The notes: a model not told the origin generated them from the letters alone. Shown: positions 39,901 to 49,796, counted from the first letter of the stretch. The stretch is 64,000 bases of DNA from JAGQOZ01 sp041399205 (GCA_041399205.1 JAWKTK010000017.1:143445-207444), one strand, 5' to 3'. A program made the numbers and translations.

Positions 39901-40332
39901 TTGCTCAGTTCCTTTGGACCCTTGGAACCAGTTACCATTCGCGCGTTTGGCCGCCGATGGTTGGTGGGCATGTGTTCTTTGCTGGCCATGGCACTGGGGC
40001 TTGTTTTTATTTACGTCCCGGCGGTACGTCACCCGTTTGTGATCCTGCTGATGGTGGTGGGCTTGTTGTTGCTGCTGGGTTGGAACGTCTCACTGGCTTT
40101 GATGCTGGGCCAAGCATCGCTACTGGGCCTATTGGCTACACTCGTCGGACAACTCGTTTCGGTCTTCACGCATTTGATTCGCATGCAATGGTCGCAGCAG
40201 ATTGTGACGGTGGCCGGGCAAAACGATTCGCGGACAGGAAAAAACAGTGGTTGGGCGCAACCCGGATCTTCACAAATTTCGACCGCTACGCTGCCTGCGT
40301 CCGGTCCGAACTCGGGAGATTCGGAGGCATGA
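36910..40332 (+). CDS. Giant exported/membrane protein, module A
   Basis: A 1140-residue protein. The ATG at 36910 gives a signal sequence (WLIVGLTGFSTLGIAQ); the frame opens 63 bases earlier. After the signal comes VIYLPDGKGGFVPVFNLPYP, then about 900 residues of beta-rich, repetitive sequence without a recognisable domain, and three or four membrane segments near the C-terminus (about 1012-1105) with a short polar tail. I do not recognise the family by function; such proteins occur in planctomycetes. The gene overlaps the next one by 4 bp (ATGA), so they are translationally coupled. It shares its architecture with modules B and C. Confidence 0.8.
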   Translation: MIGLFVRTIRAGTSLIWLIVGLTGFSTLGIAQPIVSDRTTTSVQEEPAQVIYLPDGKGGFVPVFNLPYPKLREYIEREQAIAASNQPQPIRIQSVAIDAEVKTTHVESELQFELSTNVPQRATGEPQTDTDDDVNQTPVVELNRSSTWHKVTLGFPNAAPLESKLTCDAEDVEFELTFENDKGFVAWFRGDLPATIRLTGRFAHPVERVVEAAQWVLTPPVSVRSQMSLRIPGEQIKAQISNVAVHSVEDFEAGGVLVTAQGLKGRVTTSWREGRIRPTEPKNNFVEVESDVAAVMERPGGMTLRVSLQVRSSDEPLQQFTIRLPDVFTAQLENAPDVELSIGRNEPETQTNLYDVRLNNATSEARIQLSLRTTQRVSPEQFVNIGYMEVIGAIRQYGKIRIMADPRWSVIIQPGQNVSRVADEASSSELPVVGTYEFFRQPSRLEVRAEQQETRLIVEPSHRLIAKSQRFELESTFSCRVSGAPISSIQIDTKDWIVDNVGPFGAVRSRNQSEPGALLQLQLEQSVADVFDIVITSHLPVASRSVQAELQFPMAKANVVSPGYLLVSSANNVTLDIQPESTIGFQSSVIPPDLRLTGDVPGVARITRFFRTVGEQGSQQLAFRYQLHERQITTHIRSEIELASSVAQVKQYFEFLPKYEPISRVELTLPEELVEALANSATTGNLKISVLGETFDFDPYDLLNASTDAAFRILPIELPEAMLVRVSLVVEFPWATSLSGREANSTVAIPLLTTELGDLRSNIIEVDPQLGIRVNDFGESTEWRRDDDVVRSASLQAVGGTSSQPTSSIRLSITKTNETAVDAQSSVITQIHRAWFQSWMNKDIRLDRAVFAVETNQTALEFILPNQVDASQVVAVVDGQSVTTNFANEKLRVPLLGDNQGPHSIELSLPYKQRPTLGTFLLTPPQLVGTSSARTWFWQLVLPEDEHVWGVSDNVTASSRWVWSGSWWTRSAPRSQQGLEAWSNATSQPEATGGNQYLLSSFGPLEPVTIRAFGRRWLVGMCSLLAMALGLVFIYVPAVRHPFVILLMVVGLLLLLGWNVSLALMLGQASLLGLLATLVGQLVSVFTHLIRMQWSQQIVTVAGQNDSRTGKNSGWAQPGSSQISTATLPASGPNSGDSEA

Positions 40333-43300
40333 TTCGCCGCTTGCGCTGGATGCTGGTCGGACTATTGTCGGTCGTGTGTGTGGTCTCGGCCATGGCTCAA
40401 GAGACTACCGCGCCGAAGCGATTTCGACGAGTGTTCGTTCCGGACGAACGGTTGCCGACGGTGATCCAGCGTCAGTATCTTCCGTTTCCGCAAGAACGGT
40501 TTGATCGAATTGTCCAACTGGCAGAAAACCAGATGCCGGGTTCAGCACTTCGCACGACTCGGATTACGGACGCGCGGTTCACGGGAAGCGTGTCAAACAA
40601 CGCGCTGGTGGGATCGGCCGTTTTTGAAATCCATCACAACAACATGATGGCTCGAGAAATTTCTCTGTTCGCCGACAACGTACGGTTTCACGAGTTGCGC
40701 TGGTCGGATGGTCGGCCGGCACAATGGGGAACGGACAGTCGAGGTCGGCCGGTGTTGGTGGTCGAGCAATCCGGGACAGTGGAATGCATGTGGCAGACGC
40801 CCCTATCAGAAAACGCCAACATGATGTTCGTCGATTTCACATTCCCGGCCAGCAAGCGGGCGGAGCTGACAATTGACGATAGCCAAGACCTAGCCTCAAA
40901 CGTGGCCATGGTTGATGGCGTGGTAATCAAGGCTCCTGAATCCGCGTCGACTGGAACAACGGTTTTCCGGCCGAATGGCCAGGGCCGCTTGCGGTTTCGG
41001 TTTTGGGCGAATGACCAGCCATTGCAGACGAACGACATTTTTTTGACGCAGTCCAATCAGTATCGAGTGGCCGAGACAGGGATCGAATCGACTTCGGTCA
41101 TGCGGCTGGATGGTCGTACATCACGTCTAGAACAACTCCACATCCAGCTTCCGCCAGGCATGCGGGCGCAGGCGTTTCGTGTTGGCGGCGCGGAAGTGCA
41201 ATGGCGAGTGGCGGCGTTGGAGGATGGCGCGAGTATTGTTACGGTGGACCTGGAGCCGTTTGCCGCAGACGATAACGAATCGATTATTATCCGTTGCAAT
41301 GCGTACGCCGAGCTGTCGTTCGACGTGCCACAAATGCTGCCTCGGCTTCGCCCTCACGACGTGTTCTGGCTTCAGGAAAAGACAACGCTGAACTTTGCTT
41401 CGGAATGCGAAGTCACTCAGCTGGAACTGGAAGACGCTCGGTTTTCCAACGCAGCGGATAGCAGTGCCTCCGAGACAGCGCCGGGCTCTGTTTCGATCCT
41501 ATTGGAAGAGCCCCAAGCCAAGGTACTGTTTCAGGTACGCAAGCAACAGCCGAGTGCTTCGCTGGATAGTACCACGGTGGTGCGATTGTCTGATGGCCGA
41601 GTGGACGCGGTGGTGGCGGCGAGTGTCACGGGCCAAAAGGAAAACGTATTTCAATTACATGCTCACGTGGCAGACGGTTGGTCGATTGAAAGCGTGAGTT
41701 CCGTCCCCGATACGCGTCTGCGAAGTTGGACGTTGAATCAGGTGGGCAACCAACGCATGCTGGAGTTGGTGCTCCAGCGACCGATCATGGCCAACGAAAC
41801 AACGGTTTTTCGAATCGCACTGGCTCAGCGCTTGGACACCAGCGGCCAACCACTCTCCTTAACCGCATTGCATCCCATTGTCTTTGCCAAACTGCCTTCC
41901 ACGGCGGAGCGAGTCTTGTTGCAGGCCACGGAAAGCTATCAACTGCAGTGGCAAGACTTTTTGCAAAGTGTTTGGAGCAATGCGACGACAATTCCGGAGA
42001 CCGTACGTGGCCTGCTGGACCTTGATGCCAACCAACCTTGCCTTGATTTGCTGTCACAAGACCAAATTCCGTCGGTCCGATTGGTTCCGCAGACGGTGTC
42101 ATTGGCTGGTGACGTGCGAGTGGAATGTCAGGTCGGCAAGACGAATGTGAACGAACAGTTTACCTTTGACGTGCGACCACTTTCGTCGTCTGTTTCCGAA
42201 ATTACCATTCACTTCTTGGATGAACAACAAGTTCCCTTCGCGTGGGATTTCGCGGGCAATCAAGACGTGGCTATCGACGCGCAAAGCGTGTTGGATCGGC
42301 CATTGCAAACAGTGCGACTGCTGTTTTCGGAACCGTTGGACGAACCCTTTACCGTTACCGCAAATCGCACGGTGGGACGATTATCACAACAACAAGTCAC
42401 GTTAGCTCGTATTCTTAATGCCAGCGAACAGTCGGGGCAAATCGACGTCGTAGCGGCGTCCACCGACTTGGTACGTACCGTGGCAAATTCGCGTTTGGAA
42501 CGAGTGAACGTGGATAAGCCGCCCGAGAATTTTCGCTTTTTTGAACGCTATCTCTATTCTCCCAATTCCGACACCATCCCAGGGCAAACGCCGCTGCTGT
42601 TGGAATCCGCCAATCAACGCAACGGCCATTTTGTTATTCAGAAACTACAAATGGAATCGTTTGTCACTGACAGCTTAGAGGTGCGACATTTTGTTTCGAT
42701 TCTGGCCAGCAACTATGGCGTGACGGAATTTCGTTTTCAATGCCCCTTGGTACTGCCGGAGCAACTGTCGGTCAATGGGCGGCGAGTGACCGTGCAGGCA
42801 CATGACGGACACGTGACGATTCCGCTGGATCCTACAATGTCTGCTGTGTCGATCCATTTTCCACTTCAGGAATCCAAATTGTCCCACGTGTCTTCGCCAC
42901 TGACGGCACCTCGACTGGACTTCGATCAAACCATTTTGGCGTCCGCTTGGAAGGTTTGGACGCCACCTCGGTTCGGCCTATCTTCGTCGCGTCCCGGAAC
43001 CGCCGAGTCGTCCGGCGTGTGGCTCGAACGCTGGTTCGGTCCCGCTGTTCGCAATCCGGAATCAAGACCGTTGGACTTTTTTTCCGAAGAAAGTTGGCTG
43101 GGACTTTTTGCGCGACTTCGCCGTATCACGGATGCTCGCGAAATCACCGCCGCGGCCGAATTTGTGGAAACGCTGCAACGCCACAATCCAGAATCAGCAT
43201 CTTCCACCGAGACATCCGCTTGGTTCAGTTTGCTGCAAGACTGTCAAACCAACATGGTGCGTTTCGATTCAACTCGACCATTGCTGGTGGACGCCTTGCG

Positions 43301-46300
43301 CCTAAGGGAAGCTGGAGTGGTGGCGTCGGCAACGGTAGATCGGACCTCGCCGGGTTCTACAGTGATGGACCAACATGATTTGGTCTTGGCTATTTTAGAT
43401 TCGGCCATGGTGTTAACCACCAGCGAAGGCGTGGCCAGTTTTCAAGGCCAGCTCGATTGGCTACGACCCGATCGATTGGTGCGAATTCGACAACGCATGA
43501 CCCCTGTGAATGCCGTTCCCGATGTATCCTTAGATGGCTTTCCGTTGCTGGTCGGACTTGACGAATGGAACGATCGCCCCGCTGCCACGACACAAACCGG
43601 TTGGGCTTCCAATCGGTATCCGTATCTCGTTGCCGGCTGGTCGTTGCACACGCTGCCCGTGGAAAACGGTTCCATCCAGATTCAACTACGGGACCAATGG
43701 CGGGTGGCAGTTTGGAAAGTGATTCTGTTTCTCACAGCAACAGCAGTATCATGGTGGGCAGCTAGGAGAAGCATGCGATTTTCTCTGGCTGTGTGCGTCG
43801 CCGCAACACTGACGACGCTGTTCGCACCACTTAGTTGGTCGGCATGGGGAACCATCTCGCTCTGGGGATGCGCCGCAGGGATTCTGATTCGTTGGTCGCG
43901 AACTCAAGGCCAACGAGCGACTTCGGTAATGAAAGCGGTTCGCCGTTCGGCACTCGGCAGCACGAATGCGAGCTGGATTTCCATTGTGTTGATGGTTACT
44001 TGCATTGCCGTTGATGGATCGTGGGGACAAACCACGGGCTCCGGTCCGGGATCTGACCGAGCGATTGAAGCGAATGAACGTCAACCGCCAGTAGATGTTT
44101 TCATTCCCTGGAACGGTACGTCGGGCCGGGCGAGCGAATTTGTGTATGTCCCGCTGGAGTTGCTGGAATCGTTGGTTCAATTCGAAGCGGAAGCTGGTGA
44201 AGCTGCGTCGGCCTACTTGCTGCAGTCGGCTCGTTATCAAGTGTCGTTACCCACCGCGGGTCAAGGTTCATCCGCCACGATAACCACAGCGTACTCCGTC
44301 CATGTCCAAATCCAGGATTCACAGCTGTCGATGCTGTTTCCGCAGTCCACGATCGCGATGTTGCAGCGAGAGGCCACGATCAACGGTCAACCAACAAAGC
44401 TGCAATTGATCTTGGACGAAGGAAAATGCATCGTCCCGATTGATGGCCCTGGTGCATACGAAATGGAGTTCAAACTAACGGTGCCCTTGGCCGCTGGTCG
44501 AATGCGCTGGCAAGTGCCGCGTATTCCTCAAGCGGTGCTGAGCGTGGCCGGAGTAACCGAAAAGTTGGACGTGACTGTCTGGGGAGATGGAACGAAGTTG
44601 GCAAAGCAGAATTCGACTACGTCGACAGCACTTGCCGCCGGACAATTTACGGCCGACGTTTCTATGGTTGCCGATGTGTCGATGGAAATCTCGTCGGTTC
44701 GAAATAGCATGGAAATGGACCGGAGTGCCGACCTGATTTCACGTCTCGAACTGGATGTTCAGCCTCATGACGTGACCGTGCATTTCCACTGTGAAGCCGA
44801 TTCAGCCGACGTTGATGTGCCGGAAATTGTCTTGTTAGTGGATGATCGTTTGAAAATTGATGTTACCAATAGTGATCAGCCCAACACGTTGGAAGATGTG
44901 GCGGGACCGATGCAACGTCTGCGATTTTATCCACAGCTGTCTGACGATGGCATGTCCCAAGTAGACACCACCTTTACGTTGTTGGGGGTCAGCGGGCTAG
45001 GGTATGTCCGCGTCCCCAAAATTGAAATTGAAAACGCGGTGGAAGCAGAACGCTGGTTAGGAATTCGGATGTCAGATGAAATTGCAGGACGGTTGGAATT
45101 GGCGCCTGCCAACAAGATATCACCGCAGCAATTTGCCGAAGTCTGGAACGAAAACGGAGCGGCATTGGATTTTGCCTATCGCAATGTCAACCCCGACGGT
45201 ACGTTTGTGCTCAAGACTCGGTTGATTGACACGCCTCCGGACGCCGAATCGGTGAACTTGTTCTTGATTGAACCCCAGCAAACTCGGCATTGGCTACTAA
45301 CCAACATCCAAACGTATTCCAATGGCTTGGCTCAGCTACATGTGCAGATTCCCGCGTCGGCTAAGGTGCAACGCGTCTTCCTGGTACAGGATCGTTCGCA
45401 CATTCCGTTGCAGTGGAGTCTGGGCGACGAGCATACAGCAAGAATCGTATTGCCTCGCGCCATCACCAGCAGCTTGTTCGTAGTGGTCGAAGCAACGTCA
45501 CCTGCCGAAGTTCGCGAGTTACAGCCAATGACGTTGCCACTGATCGGCGGACCTCGGCAAATGGTCGTCTATCGACAGTCCAACCTGACTGTGGACGTGG
45601 TGCCCAACACGGATTTGCAGTCGGCTTCCAATACTTCTTCACAAGCGATTTCATCTTTCATTCGCACGCTAGTACAAAATGTGGGCGGTAAGCGCATCGG
45701 CACTTGGCGAGAATCTACGGGCCATGGAAGTCTAGAGAAAGCAATTGTTGATCGTCAGCCTGCGTTTCATGCCAGTTTGGTTCATCTGTTAGAAAATCGA
45801 GCGAATTCGTGGTTTTATGAAGTCTTTGTTCAGGTCGAAGCGACGCAAGGAACGGTGGATCGAATTCGCTTTACCGGTCCCGAAGTTTGGCGTAACGCTG
45901 TGATTGATGGCGCTGTCCAATGGTCTTGGTTACCGTCGCCGGTACCGGGTGAATGGATGTATCAAGCCGACTTCAATTCGCCACTACAGAAGCGGACCAC
46001 TTTTCGTTTGGTGACGGAAATGAATCCAGCGTTGCAAGAATTCAATGCGCCCATCCTGCGAATTGCCGACACAGAAGCGGAATCGAATTTCTTTGTCCTA
46101 CCGGTCCAGAAGGGAAGCCTGCCCTTCACATGGGATTTGACCAATTTGGAATCGCGGGCACTGCCTGCCGACCAATCTTCATTGGCGAAGCGAAGTTCTG
46201 GATTTGAAACGTTTGGAACAACAGATGGTGCGTTCCAGGTCCGTTTGGTGCGAGGTGAAATTGCGGATGCCGATCCCATCGTGGTCAGTCAAGATCGAGA

Positions 46301-47048
46301 CATCCGGATGGACCAGCAAACGGTCCAAGTCACAGAACGCATTCGTCTACAAGGCAATCAAGCTCGTCAAGCACAATGGCAATTACCGAATTCGGCTGAA
46401 GTCACGTTAGCGTTGGTAGACGACATTTCCGTCGATTTTGCTCCGATTGCAGCCGACCGAATCTTGCACTTACCTTTGGCCGTGGATGCGGAATTCCAAG
46501 ACGTAATGTTGATTTACCAATATCCGTTACACGTATCCGAAAACGGCTCGATCGTGCTGGAAACTGCCAAACCCGTGGTTCATGATCAGAATCGAATTGG
46601 AGACATTAGTACCGCCAGTGGATTACCGTGTCAGTGGACCATTCACACATGGCAGCCCAGACAAATCTTATCGTCGATCGAAGTGTCCAACTTGCGGCGG
46701 TTCACTACCGACTTAGGCGAACAGATTGAATTTCAAACGTCCAACAAACGGCTTCGTATCGAACTGGTGGATGTGCCTGCCGAACCATCCGATTGGCTGG
46801 CTCGATTGATCGCCGCTGTCTCGGTGGTGTGTGTCACGCTGGTGCTGTGGAGCCGAGGTGTATCGAATCGCCATGTACTGGTCGCTCGTTGGGCACATGC
46901 GTTTGGCGTACTATTGGGCGTCGTCTGGTGGCTCTGGCTGGCGCCCAGTTCGTTTGGCTGGGCATTGATTTTGCTAAGCCTTGGACTCGCTTATTTCAGC
47001 CGATGGAGTTTGATTCGCTGGGAATCGCCCGCTCCGCAAACTCGCTAA
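40329..47048 (+). CDS. Giant exported/membrane protein, fused modules B and C
   Basis: A 2239-residue protein. The ATG at 40329 overlaps the previous stop (ATGA) and follows GGAGGC; the frame extends upstream but only inside the previous gene. A signal peptide (MLVGLLSVVCVVSAMAQ) and RVFVPDERLPTVIQRQYLPFP open module B, which ends with about three membrane segments near 1123-1190. A Met at 43929 then begins what looks like a second signal peptide (WISIVLMVTCIAVDGSWGQ) and module C opens with VFIPWNGTSGRASEFVYVPL. Module C ends with membrane segments at about 2153-2228. This looks like two genes fused head to tail. Function unknown. Confidence 0.8.
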   Translation: MIRRLRWMLVGLLSVVCVVSAMAQETTAPKRFRRVFVPDERLPTVIQRQYLPFPQERFDRIVQLAENQMPGSALRTTRITDARFTGSVSNNALVGSAVFEIHHNNMMAREISLFADNVRFHELRWSDGRPAQWGTDSRGRPVLVVEQSGTVECMWQTPLSENANMMFVDFTFPASKRAELTIDDSQDLASNVAMVDGVVIKAPESASTGTTVFRPNGQGRLRFRFWANDQPLQTNDIFLTQSNQYRVAETGIESTSVMRLDGRTSRLEQLHIQLPPGMRAQAFRVGGAEVQWRVAALEDGASIVTVDLEPFAADDNESIIIRCNAYAELSFDVPQMLPRLRPHDVFWLQEKTTLNFASECEVTQLELEDARFSNAADSSASETAPGSVSILLEEPQAKVLFQVRKQQPSASLDSTTVVRLSDGRVDAVVAASVTGQKENVFQLHAHVADGWSIESVSSVPDTRLRSWTLNQVGNQRMLELVLQRPIMANETTVFRIALAQRLDTSGQPLSLTALHPIVFAKLPSTAERVLLQATESYQLQWQDFLQSVWSNATTIPETVRGLLDLDANQPCLDLLSQDQIPSVRLVPQTVSLAGDVRVECQVGKTNVNEQFTFDVRPLSSSVSEITIHFLDEQQVPFAWDFAGNQDVAIDAQSVLDRPLQTVRLLFSEPLDEPFTVTANRTVGRLSQQQVTLARILNASEQSGQIDVVAASTDLVRTVANSRLERVNVDKPPENFRFFERYLYSPNSDTIPGQTPLLLESANQRNGHFVIQKLQMESFVTDSLEVRHFVSILASNYGVTEFRFQCPLVLPEQLSVNGRRVTVQAHDGHVTIPLDPTMSAVSIHFPLQESKLSHVSSPLTAPRLDFDQTILASAWKVWTPPRFGLSSSRPGTAESSGVWLERWFGPAVRNPESRPLDFFSEESWLGLFARLRRITDAREITAAAEFVETLQRHNPESASSTETSAWFSLLQDCQTNMVRFDSTRPLLVDALRLREAGVVASATVDRTSPGSTVMDQHDLVLAILDSAMVLTTSEGVASFQGQLDWLRPDRLVRIRQRMTPVNAVPDVSLDGFPLLVGLDEWNDRPAATTQTGWASNRYPYLVAGWSLHTLPVENGSIQIQLRDQWRVAVWKVILFLTATAVSWWAARRSMRFSLAVCVAATLTTLFAPLSWSAWGTISLWGCAAGILIRWSRTQGQRATSVMKAVRRSALGSTNASWISIVLMVTCIAVDGSWGQTTGSGPGSDRAIEANERQPPVDVFIPWNGTSGRASEFVYVPLELLESLVQFEAEAGEAASAYLLQSARYQVSLPTAGQGSSATITTAYSVHVQIQDSQLSMLFPQSTIAMLQREATINGQPTKLQLILDEGKCIVPIDGPGAYEMEFKLTVPLAAGRMRWQVPRIPQAVLSVAGVTEKLDVTVWGDGTKLAKQNSTTSTALAAGQFTADVSMVADVSMEISSVRNSMEMDRSADLISRLELDVQPHDVTVHFHCEADSADVDVPEIVLLVDDRLKIDVTNSDQPNTLEDVAGPMQRLRFYPQLSDDGMSQVDTTFTLLGVSGLGYVRVPKIEIENAVEAERWLGIRMSDEIAGRLELAPANKISPQQFAEVWNENGAALDFAYRNVNPDGTFVLKTRLIDTPPDAESVNLFLIEPQQTRHWLLTNIQTYSNGLAQLHVQIPASAKVQRVFLVQDRSHIPLQWSLGDEHTARIVLPRAITSSLFVVVEATSPAEVRELQPMTLPLIGGPRQMVVYRQSNLTVDVVPNTDLQSASNTSSQAISSFIRTLVQNVGGKRIGTWRESTGHGSLEKAIVDRQPAFHASLVHLLENRANSWFYEVFVQVEATQGTVDRIRFTGPEVWRNAVIDGAVQWSWLPSPVPGEWMYQADFNSPLQKRTTFRLVTEMNPALQEFNAPILRIADTEAESNFFVLPVQKGSLPFTWDLTNLESRALPADQSSLAKRSSGFETFGTTDGAFQVRLVRGEIADADPIVVSQDRDIRMDQQTVQVTERIRLQGNQARQAQWQLPNSAEVTLALVDDISVDFAPIAADRILHLPLAVDAEFQDVMLIYQYPLHVSENGSIVLETAKPVVHDQNRIGDISTASGLPCQWTIHTWQPRQILSSIEVSNLRRFTTDLGEQIEFQTSNKRLRIELVDVPAEPSDWLARLIAAVSVVCVTLVLWSRGVSNRHVLVARWAHAFGVLLGVVWWLWLAPSSFGWALILLSLGLAYFSRWSLIRWESPAPQTR

Positions 47049-47082
47049 AGCATCCGCGGCTAGTGGCAGAATGCGCCAATGA

Positions 47083-47997
47083 CTATGACGTTCGTTCGGC
47101 CGCAATGATTTCTCTGGCGCCCTGATCGGCTAAATGGATGGCCGCCTTTTCGCCCAGGTCTTCCGCAAAGTCGATCGGTCCTTCCTGATGTGTCTCCAAA
47201 CGAACTCGACCGTCCGTACTCAAAACCACTCCGTCCAAAATCAAACGGCCCGCTTCGCTGCGAGCCCACGCGCCGACGGGTGCCAAACAGCCGCCTCGTA
47301 GCGCACCCAACATGGCTCGTTCTGCCATCACGCCTTGGTATGTTTCGAAATGATTGAGCGGCAGGATCGCTTGCAACGTGGCCGCATCATCGTCTCGAAC
47401 TTCCAAGCCCAACGCCCCTTGGCCCACGGCTGGTACCATTTGATCTTTCGGCAGTAGCTGTGTGATGCGATTCGCCAAATTCAGCCGACGCAAACCGGCT
47501 TCCGCTAAAATGATGGCGTCGTATTCACCTTCGTCCAGCTTTTGCAGCCGAGTGCCCACGTTGCCGCGAATGTCCTGCACGTCCAATTCCGGGCGAAGCG
47601 AAAGCAACTGAGCTTTACGCCGATTGCTACCGGTCCCGACTTTGGCACCGGCCGGCAGCGAATCCAAGTCAGCCACCGAATTGGAAACAAACGCGTCGCT
47701 ATTGACTTCTCGAGCTGGCACCGCACCAATCTGCAAACCGGGAACAGCTTCGGTGGGCATGTCTTTCAAGCTATGGACGGCCAGATCAATGGATCGATCC
47801 AACAACGCTCGTTGGATTTCCTTGGTAAAGACACCTCGTTCGCCAATCTGACCAATGGGGCCAGATTTGACGTCGCCTTGCGTTTTGATGTGAATCACTT
47901 CGACATCAACGCCCAGTTTTTGCAATTGTTCTTGCACCCAATGAGCTTGCCACAGCGCCAAGGCACTACTTCTGGTTCCGAGTCGAATGGGTTTCAT
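47083..47997 (-). CDS. hemC: Porphobilinogen deaminase (hydroxymethylbilane synthase)
   Basis: A 304-residue cytosolic enzyme that links four porphobilinogen molecules to form hydroxymethylbilane in haem synthesis. It starts MKPIRLGTRSSALALWQA, the family opening. The catalytic Asp is in HSLKDMP (D79), GTGSNRRKAQL binds substrate, and the dipyrromethane cofactor Cys is in LRGGCLAPVGA (C237). The start at 47997 lies inside the end of the upstream permease gene (32-bp overlap), so the two are probably co-transcribed. It has the usual length; the longer upstream frame is rejected. Confidence 0.95.
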   Translation of the reverse strand: MKPIRLGTRSSALALWQAHWVQEQLQKLGVDVEVIHIKTQGDVKSGPIGQIGERGVFTKEIQRALLDRSIDLAVHSLKDMPTEAVPGLQIGAVPAREVNSDAFVSNSVADLDSLPAGAKVGTGSNRRKAQLLSLRPELDVQDIRGNVGTRLQKLDEGEYDAIILAEAGLRRLNLANRITQLLPKDQMVPAVGQGALGLEVRDDDAATLQAILPLNHFETYQGVMAERAMLGALRGGCLAPVGAWARSEAGRLILDGVVLSTDGRVRLETHQEGPIDFAEDLGEKAAIHLADQGAREIIAAERTS

Positions 47998-48796
47998 GGA
48001 ATTCCGTTGAGTTCTTTTCACCGGGGACGGTTTCTGCCCAAAAAGGGCTGACGACAAATCGAATTGCAATTATCAACAGAAATGACGTCATGAGAAGACG
48101 CAGGCGTTCTGCCGACAACCGCTTTGCCAAGTGATTTCCCAGCCAAGATCCGGAAACCACGGCAGGTACCAACAACATTCCAGCAGCGTACGCATCTGCC
48201 ATTTCCCCTGCGCCAAAACTGTACATCAAAATGGCACCCTGAATGGGCGTGACCAACAGAAACGATGTCCACAGAAACGTTCTCTGTCGAACACTGTCCC
48301 AAGGCTGCTGCATGACCCACAGTACTAACGGCGGACCGCCCATACCAATCAGGCCTGCCGCAAGACCGCTCAGCAACCCAAAGAGGTACGTGGATACGCC
48401 GGCCATTCGTTTCGATGGCAAGTTTGGTTCGAACCAACGCAGGCCAATGATGGCAATCAGGCCGATGCCTAGAACTTGTCGAGTTGCATTGGTACCGGTT
48501 TGGGAAAGTTGATGCAAAATGGCGATGCCCATTGGCAGTCCAATCAGTCGCAATGCAAATAGGCGCAAGATGTCTCGCCAAGGAAGCTTGGCCTTGTGCT
48601 GCCAACTATTCAATGCCGTTTGAAAGACAATACAGGGCAACATCATGCCGATGGCGTGATGCAGTGGTATTCCAATCCAAACCAAGACGGGAATAGTAAC
48701 CACTCCCATACCAAAGCCGATGGTCGCCTGGATCACGCCACCAACCAGGGCAACCAGGATCGCGAATACGATGGTGGCAATGGAAAAAGAAAACAC
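47966..48796 (-). CDS. TauE/SafE-family permease
   Basis: A 276-residue membrane protein with about eight membrane segments. The two halves each carry a Gly-rich motif: GGVIQATIGFGMGVVTIPVLV near the start and LFGLLSGLAAGLIGMGGPPLVL in the middle, which is the TauE/SafE (DUF81) pattern. Family members export or import sulfur-containing or organic anions; the substrate here is unknown. The 3' end overlaps the start of hemC by 32 bp. The upstream DUF502 gene ends 26 bp before it. Confidence 0.85.
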   Translation of the reverse strand: MFSFSIATIVFAILVALVGGVIQATIGFGMGVVTIPVLVWIGIPLHHAIGMMLPCIVFQTALNSWQHKAKLPWRDILRLFALRLIGLPMGIAILHQLSQTGTNATRQVLGIGLIAIIGLRWFEPNLPSKRMAGVSTYLFGLLSGLAAGLIGMGGPPLVLWVMQQPWDSVRQRTFLWTSFLLVTPIQGAILMYSFGAGEMADAYAAGMLLVPAVVSGSWLGNHLAKRLSAERLRLLMTSFLLIIAIRFVVSPFWAETVPGEKNSTEFHETHSTRNQK

Positions 48797-48822
48797 AAAA
48801 CCGGCCGGGTGAATTTTCGATT

Positions 48823-49761
48823 CTAGCCGCTGGTGGTATCCGCCGTGCGACCTTCAATGGCTTGGTGAATCACATTGGTGATATTGTTTTGCCGCTGTCC
48901 CATGGGAACCACCACGCCGCAGCTCACAATAAATTGAAATGCTTGGTCCATGGTTATGTCCAGGTCAATGGTTTCGCTGCGAAGCACGGTAATGGTGTAC
49001 CCTGTAGCTGGCATGGGCGAAGTCGGAATGAGAATGCTGATGACCGGTTCGCCCGCATGATTGCGAATGTCCAACATGCTGTCACCGGTAACAAATCCCA
49101 AAGACCAGATTCCTTTTCTAGGATATTCGACCGCGACAACTCGGTTAAATTCCAATTCGTTATCGCTAAACACAAAATCGGTGACTTGTTTGACCGACGT
49201 ATAGACCGTACGAATAATCGGCAGCTGTGTGATGATCTGTTCGACCGACTTATACATCACTCGGCCAATGCCATAGGCAAGGAATCGCCCCAGCAAATAC
49301 AACAACAGGATAAACAGAACAAAGAAAATCGGCAGGACGCGACTTCGTTTCAAATACTTCAATTCGATGTAACGATGAAAATAACCTTGTGCCGTCTGAG
49401 GAACTTCTAAGCTGGGTGCATCGGCAACGGTTTGATAAATTTCAACTGGAATCCAAGTCCCCTTGGCAATGGAGACAAAGTGTTTTCCTTGGTACTCGAA
49501 GTGATCGTCACGCGCATCTACCTGCACGGCATCGGCGGGTTTTTCCTTCAGCGTTTGATCCGAATACCAAAACCAGGTAATCGTATGCTTGGCGCCACTT
49601 TCGATGGGCACCAGCACATAGTCCTGGACTGTGTTGAAGATCCAGACCAAGATGACAATAGTCAATAACGGAGGCAACACCACACCCAATCCGCGCAAAA
49701 CTGCTCGCTGCGAAGGACGCGGCGTCGATTTCGCTTGTACCGTGGGAAGTTGTTGATTCAC
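48823..49761 (-). CDS. DUF502-family membrane protein
   Basis: A 312-residue protein. An N-terminal membrane segment (LGVVLPPLLTIVILVWIF) and a second one near 145-165 (FFVLFILLLYLLGRFLAYG) frame an extracytoplasmic insert that is longer than usual. Then comes the family's conserved block: IITQLPIIRTVYTSVKQV, VVAVEYPRKGIWSLGFVTG and ILIPTSPMPATGYTITV. Function is unknown; related proteins are thought to be envelope-associated. A ComF-like gene lies 35 bp upstream, the TauE/SafE gene 26 bp downstream. Confidence 0.88.
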   Translation of the reverse strand: MNQQLPTVQAKSTPRPSQRAVLRGLGVVLPPLLTIVILVWIFNTVQDYVLVPIESGAKHTITWFWYSDQTLKEKPADAVQVDARDDHFEYQGKHFVSIAKGTWIPVEIYQTVADAPSLEVPQTAQGYFHRYIELKYLKRSRVLPIFFVLFILLLYLLGRFLAYGIGRVMYKSVEQIITQLPIIRTVYTSVKQVTDFVFSDNELEFNRVVAVEYPRKGIWSLGFVTGDSMLDIRNHAGEPVISILIPTSPMPATGYTITVLRSETIDLDITMDQAFQFIVSCGVVVPMGQRQNNITNVIHQAIEGRTADTTSG

Positions 49762-49796
49762 GTTTGAAAATCCTATCTACGCCTGTCTCTCTTACG

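Noticed and set aside
39795..40328. Upstream extension of the second giant gene inside the first
   Set aside because: The extension is a shadow of module A; ATG 40329 with GGAGGC and an ATGA overlap gives a signal peptide.
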